Of a DNA stretch of 64,000 nt, positions 59,455 through 64,000 are shown piece after piece. Under the pieces are notes generated by a model, which had not been told where the DNA came from, did not search any database, and was given only the letters and a program-made list of their open reading frames with translations. Origin of the DNA: Rhododendron vialii (lineage: Eukaryota; Streptophyta; Magnoliopsida; Ericales; Ericaceae); NCBI RefSeq assembly GCF_030253575.1, contig NC_080569.1, forward strand, positions 8,065,501-8,129,500, read 5' to 3'. Position 1 is the first letter of the stretch, and the number at the start of each line of letters is the position of its first letter. The position numbers were made by a program, and so were the translations under genes.

Positions 59455-59831
59455 GGCATTTTTAGGTAGACCAATATGAATTCAAGTAGAATTTCAATAC
59501 TGTTGCACTCCTCATATTTCAGACCTTTGAAGTTGAACCATTTTCAGAATTTCAATACACACTACTTGACCAAGAAAAAAAATTGCACTCTCCTTGCTAA
59601 TTCATTTTAGGTGTTCAAAAATGTATTGCGTCGTGCCTTCAGGCACGGGTTATCCGCTAGTATGAAACAAAGGCAGATTAAAATTGACTTTTGGCACAAA
59701 TGTTGTTTTTGGTGTATTCTACAAATTGGACGATAGGATCATTTTTTAGGGTCCAGAACAAACCCGAAAAACTAAAAATCGGAGGAGACTGGAGTATGGA
59801 CACTTCAAACAGAAGGAGGAACTCATGCCTA

Positions 59832-60126
59832 TTTAGAACATCTCCAATCTAACACCCTCCAAATTTCTATTTGAGAGGATCAAATTAATCTATTTTATTT
59901 GAAAAGTAGATTTAGAGGATTGTACTATTTATTTCAACTCCAACCCAACACTCTATTTCTCAACTCTAACACATATTTGGAGGAGATCCTCTATTTTTTC
60001 CTTCATCTTTTATATTTAGAGGATCAAAGTTCATCCTCCCAAATGGAGGAGAGTTTTAGAGGATTGGTTGGAGAATGTTTTTCCTCCAAAATGAAGAAAA
60101 GAAATATGGGTTGGAGATACTTTTAG
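59832..60126. mobile_element. Harbinger-derived MITE
   Basis: TTTAGAACATCTCCAATC at left and GGGTTGGAGATACTTTTAGA at right are inverted; internal TAGAGGATC/GATCCTCTA boxes pair repeatedly. Lies just upstream of the thioesterase gene. Confidence 0.65.
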
Positions 60127-60129
60127 ACA

Positions 60130-60390
60130 AAATAAGCAAATGTCTTATTTTATGTCATTTTTTCCGCATTTGTTAATTTTGAGTAGATTACTGTGTCGAC
60201 GTGATGAGAGAAATTTGAAACGTAAAAAATTGACATTGAAACTCAACTTTTTTTGAACAAAAACGAAAAAATTATCTTATTTTTTTCTTTATTAAAAAAA
60301 TCGATTTCGATAGTAATATCAACCTTTTTAGATTCACGATAAAATTATTGAAAAACTAACAAATAGTTTTTTTTTTATCCGCAACTAACA
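60130..60390. mobile_element. Hairpin MITE, GACGAGAGGAATC family
   Basis: AAAATAAGCAAATGTCTTATT and GACGTGATGAGAGAAATTTG resemble 27083-27349, 31405-31735 and 55110-55320; ends AACTAACAAATAG. Immediately precedes the thioesterase leader. Confidence 0.5.
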
Positions 60391-60483
60391 AATAGTTCCA
60401 TCGTGGGAAATTGCCATCCAACGCCAAAAAAACGCGAGGGGAGAGGTCGAGAAAGCAAGCAGCCGAAACGAGAAAAACCGGTC

Positions 60484-62835
60484 ATGGAGAAGGCGAAGGA
60501 GTTTCTAATGGTGAACGACGAAGCATCCGAGTCGGCCTCCCGACTCGCCGTCCCTCCTCACCCGGCGGGCATCGACCATATCTTGCTGGAAGATATTGTG
60601 CTCAAGGGAATCCGAGTCGACCGACTCGAACCCGGTCTCGTCGTTTGTTCGTTCAAGGTCCCTCCCCGCCTCGCCGTAAGAACCCTCAAACCCCCCCAAA
60701 ACCATCTTCCAATTCGAACTTTCTCAATTTCATCCTCGTTATCCAGTCAAAATTTGGTTGAATCCCGAACCCTAAGTGAAATTTACGGTATGTGTTTAAA
60801 CCTGCACATGTAATGATTTGGGTGCTGAATTCTGAAATCGTGTTCGACCCAGGATAGAGCGGGTAGTTTTGCCACGGGAGCTATTTCGTATTTGGTTGAT
60901 GAAGTGGGTGGGGCTGTGATCCACGTCGAGGGTCTTCCGATGAATGTCTCGGTGGATATGTCCATCTCGTTCCTTTCAACTGCAAAGCCCGATGTAAGTC
61001 GCCACTTATTAGCTCCAAATTCCCAGTTTGCTTGGTGTGCTTTCCGATGATTTGTCATACTTTGTGGCCCAATGTGTCCTTGATTGAACTGTTGCACAAT
61101 TACATCCCCAGGCATTGTTGATGTATGCATAGCGGGTACATTTGGTTTAAGGGCTCATCACAGCTATTAATGGGGGTTTGGATTCACTCCGGTTCAAGTT
61201 TTGGACTGCACTGGACAATCCAGATTTGGACCATACATTGGTATAATCAATGGTTTGGATTTGCTCATATCCAAACCATTGATTTGATTGTACCGATGTA
61301 ATGGTCCAGATTTGGAGACGGTCCAAATTAAGGACCGGAGAGGATCATTCCTATTAGCGGTCTTGTGGAGAATTTGATGATCTCATATTTGAAGGTTTTT
61401 CGCAATTAGAATAGCGTGTACAAATGAGCTTTTTTCTTCAATAAGGAACATTGGTTAACGGCAAAAGCTTGAAACTGTTGTCAAGCACTCCTCGCTTCTG
61501 TTATGATTGTGTATGGCTGTATGCTTCTCCAAGATGGTTGTCTTAGTCAGCTTTTGTTTCTCTTGGACTAGAATGAAGGCAGAAAGCAATGGCCAATTCT
61601 TTGGAGTACTTGTACGATTGTGGTTCATTGCTTCCTTGCCAACCATCCTAAACATTTTTGCTTAAGTTGAATAAAATGTTCATTACAATTTACAAATGGA
61701 ATGGTCATTTGCCAACTCCATTGGGACTTCAGTTGGGAGGCCAAGGAAAGGCCATTTTATTCCTTGCTGAATGGTCCAGAAAACCAAACACTACTACAAA
61801 CATAATTTCTGAATTTTCCCGAGTCGGTTTTAATTATTGAATTGAACAATAGTGCAGTTCTCTTGCAAATATTGTTATGAAATGAAAAACTATTTGACTC
61901 TCCCTCTTTCTTTCTCCTCAGTTCTTTTCTTTCTCTCTTATGTACTCTCTCTGTAGTGCCTCTCTTACATATTCTCCCTGTAGATCATCTTTCTTTCCCC
62001 TCAGTTCTTTTCTTTCTCTCTCTGTATCTATATGTCCAGTTTGAATAAGTAGCTAATACCCAGCTTAAAATGGAGATGTTTGCTGCTAAAGCTGATACCT
62101 TATTGACCTTTTACCAGTACTTGACAACTAGTTGTTGGGTTTGTTCCCAAGTATTAGCTGCAGTATGATCTCAGTTAAATGTATGCTATGTAAGTTAATG
62201 CCATGTATTTTTTTACCGCATGGAAACAAAATGCTCACCATTTTAGCAGGTAATTGCCTATCCATGTGTTAGTTTTTTGATGATTGGATTCGAAAGGACG
62301 GGATTTGAGGTTGAATTCTATGGAGTTGCAGGAAGGTTAGCAACTGGAGGTAGATTGGTAATTCTAGATTGGAGAATTGAATGGAGATATTAAAGATGTG
62401 TGTTGTTAAAATTCATGTATAAGTAAGATTTTTTGCAAGAGAATTTGATTAACTATCGCTAAGTTATTTCGAAATCATCCATCTAAAGAACTAAAAAAGG
62501 AGAGGATTTTATACCTATTTTGCTTATACGTTCACACCAAATCTGTTTATTTTTTAACATCACATCTGTTTAGCTCAAATCGAGGAACCAGATAGCGTTT
62601 TCACTTTCTAGCTTAACGTGATTACCAAAGATTTGGTTTGATGCATCTTTATGTATCTCACATCTGACATATCTGTGTTCTCCATTGGCAGGATGAGTTG
62701 GAGATTACCGGAAGTCTTTTAGGTCAAAGAGGAGGTTATTCTGGAACACTCGTTCTTATAAGAAATAAAGCAACTGGGGAGGTTGTTGCTGAAGGTCGCC
62801 ATTCGTTGTTTGGTAAACGCACGAGCAAACTCTGA
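60484..62835 (+). CDS. Acyl-CoA thioesterase, hotdog fold (ACOT13/THEM2-like)
   Basis: Three exons, 60484-60675, 60853-60993 and 62692-62835, all phase 0 with GT-AG introns; 158 residues, normal for the family. The start MEKAKEFLMVND follows a GC-rich leader; no ATG lies in frame upstream. The hotdog domain spans about 40-152: KGIRVDRLEPGLVVCSFKVP, then DRAGSFATGAISYLVDEVGG at 65-84, and GGYSGTLVLIRN with GEVVAEGRHSLFG near the end. The position of the catalytic acid in relatives fits Asp80 in LVDEVGG; the usual HGG before the helix reads ATG here (residues 71-73), as in some plant paralogs. Known family role: hydrolysis of fatty acyl-CoA to free acid and CoA. Substrate and compartment cannot be read from the sequence. 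Confidence 0.92.
61170..61350. mobile_element. Foldback MITE in thioesterase intron 2
   Basis: GGATTCACTCCGG / CCGGAGAGGATCATTC outer ends and a strong inner hairpin (ATCAATGGTTTGGAT / ATCCAAACCATTGAT). CTATTA occurs directly outside both ends (61164-61169, 61351-61356). Confidence 0.65.
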
Positions 62836-64000
62836 CTGTGTTTTGCTCGTAAAGCCTAAACAATTTCGCTTGGAATTTATGCATGGACGTTGTAGATTTC
62901 AGGACCTAGTTTATTTTACATTACATTACATACTCTTTTGATGATACAATCATATACTCCAGCCGATATCTACGTCGAGTTAAATGGCTAGGAAAACAAG
63001 CTGGCAGTATTGGTTCTTGATGGCCCCCTTACTACGCTTGCTATGTATAAATTTAAATTGCTCTCTTTGAAGAGAAATTTGCAAACTGGATGGCTTCAAA
63101 TTGTACGCATGCAGCAGGGTGATCTATAGCCGAAGCAAAGTATTGGCTCAATCTAGATCCATGGCTCATTTGATACAAAGACAGACCGTACCCTCTCTTT
63201 TTTCTGGACATCCAGACTGTACCTTGTTCTGGACGCATGTGTTGCCTTCGGCAATTACTCCTTCCAAGGGTTAACATTGAGAGTGAATCCAGACAATTGC
63301 TAGAGTTGTTTCGTGCATGAGCCGGGGGCGAAATCTGTCTAAGGAAAATTTCGAATGCGCATCCCAAATTGACGGGTTAGTGTGAGCTCATTCATGCGGT
63401 TAAGGAATTTTGTTTGGTGGTCGAAAATTAGGTTGATATGCATGATTTTCTAATCCAAAAAATAGCAAAATTAAGAGGTTAATTATAATGTTTATATACA
63501 TCGATAAATCTAAATTTGCTTTAAAAATTGGTTCCGAAGACATTGCATTTTGATAACGACGCATGACTGCTTCCTTTACAATACTATCAACTTTTGAAAA
63601 GAAGGGAAAGTTTGGAATTTTTATACTTTTTGCGGGGTCAAAATACTAGTAAAATAAATTTAACTGGAAACTATCAAATGTCTTGTAAGATGTATCAAAA
63701 TGAGTGTGTACCTACTTCTCTCCACCCTTGATCCCACCAAAGGATTTTGTTCGGCTATACTCCTGCATTATGGGAAACTATTGGACTGTCCGGTGCTGGA
63801 GAGAAACTCATCGTTTCTACATTTATCTTCGAGTATGATTTGGAAATTGTGTTCTCGTAATTGTGAGTACGATAAGATAATTTTAGAGTGCATGTATAAA
63901 AAAGTAAATAAAAGAGAGTAAAGCATCCTGTAAAAACGTAAAAACATTCAAGAATGATATTTTTTCACTCCTCTCTCAGACTGCTCTTGTGTTTATTCAC
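62836..64000. other. 3' flank of thioesterase gene; nothing else recognised
   Basis: The first 150 bases or so are probable 3' UTR. Open frames at 63053-63367 (minus) and 63700-63921 show no domain I recognise. Confidence 0.5.

Noticed and set aside
1-64000. CRISPR array, operon or bacterial-type system
   Set aside because: The repeats present are tandem satellites or transposons without regular spacers; genes are intron-bearing plant genes.
1-64000. tRNA genes
   Set aside because: No cloverleaf with A- and B-box sequences was convincing by eye; a tRNAscan run would be needed to exclude them.

Overview
This is nuclear DNA from a flowering plant, very probably a eudicot. It is AT-rich, its genes carry GT-AG introns, and it contains Stowaway (CTCCCTCCGTCCC), Tourist, Mutator and hAT type elements together with plant-specific families (DIVARICATA-type MYB, NPF peptide transporter, OCTOPUS/DUF740). 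Some short noncoding repeats remind me of Ericales genomes, but I cannot confirm the order from sequence alone. All gene calls below were assembled by eye from exon reading frames and splice sites.

Layout. 1-2.3 kb: intergenic, with a near-perfect hairpin at 210-391. 2.3-4.4 kb (minus): a complete two-exon DIVARICATA-like MYB gene. 4.4-15 kb: no gene recognised; it is packed with foldback elements, including twin long hairpins at 7.0-7.8 kb, a retroelement-like block at 9.6-11.2 kb, a Stowaway at 12.2 kb and a Mutator-type MITE nested in a Tourist-like MITE at 13.8-14.4 kb. 15-37.3 kb: a direct tandem duplication of a roughly 9.6 kb unit carrying an NPF8-type (PTR2-like) di/tripeptide transporter. 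Copy A (18.6-24.0 kb) is intact, with a hAT-like element in its third intron. Copy B (33.3-36.6 kb) carries a one-base insertion and stop at the start of its last exon. Its upstream region holds a sister hAT element abutting an orphan third copy of NPF 3' flank. 37-46 kb: noncoding, with a 2.0 kb Mutator-like element, a Stowaway, an organellar large-subunit rRNA relic and a Mutator MITE. 46.1-46.8 kb: an ELM2/SANT chromatin-type protein exon. 48.8-49.2 kb: a dead retroelement RNase H domain. 50.7-52.4 kb (minus): an intronless OCTOPUS-like gene. 53-56.2 kb: small elements and a 1.2 kb Mutator-like element with exact 9-bp target duplications. 56.7-59.5 kb: a broken gene-like assembly including an SRP68-like exon. 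60.5-62.8 kb: a three-exon acyl-CoA thioesterase (hotdog fold) gene. 62.8-64 kb: nothing recognised.

The genes are functionally unrelated. The strongest biology in the window is structural: NPF duplication at a CT microsatellite, probable loss of a third NPF unit, and decay of copy B, against a background of several transposon families with readable target-site duplications. I did not find a convincing new multi-gene system.
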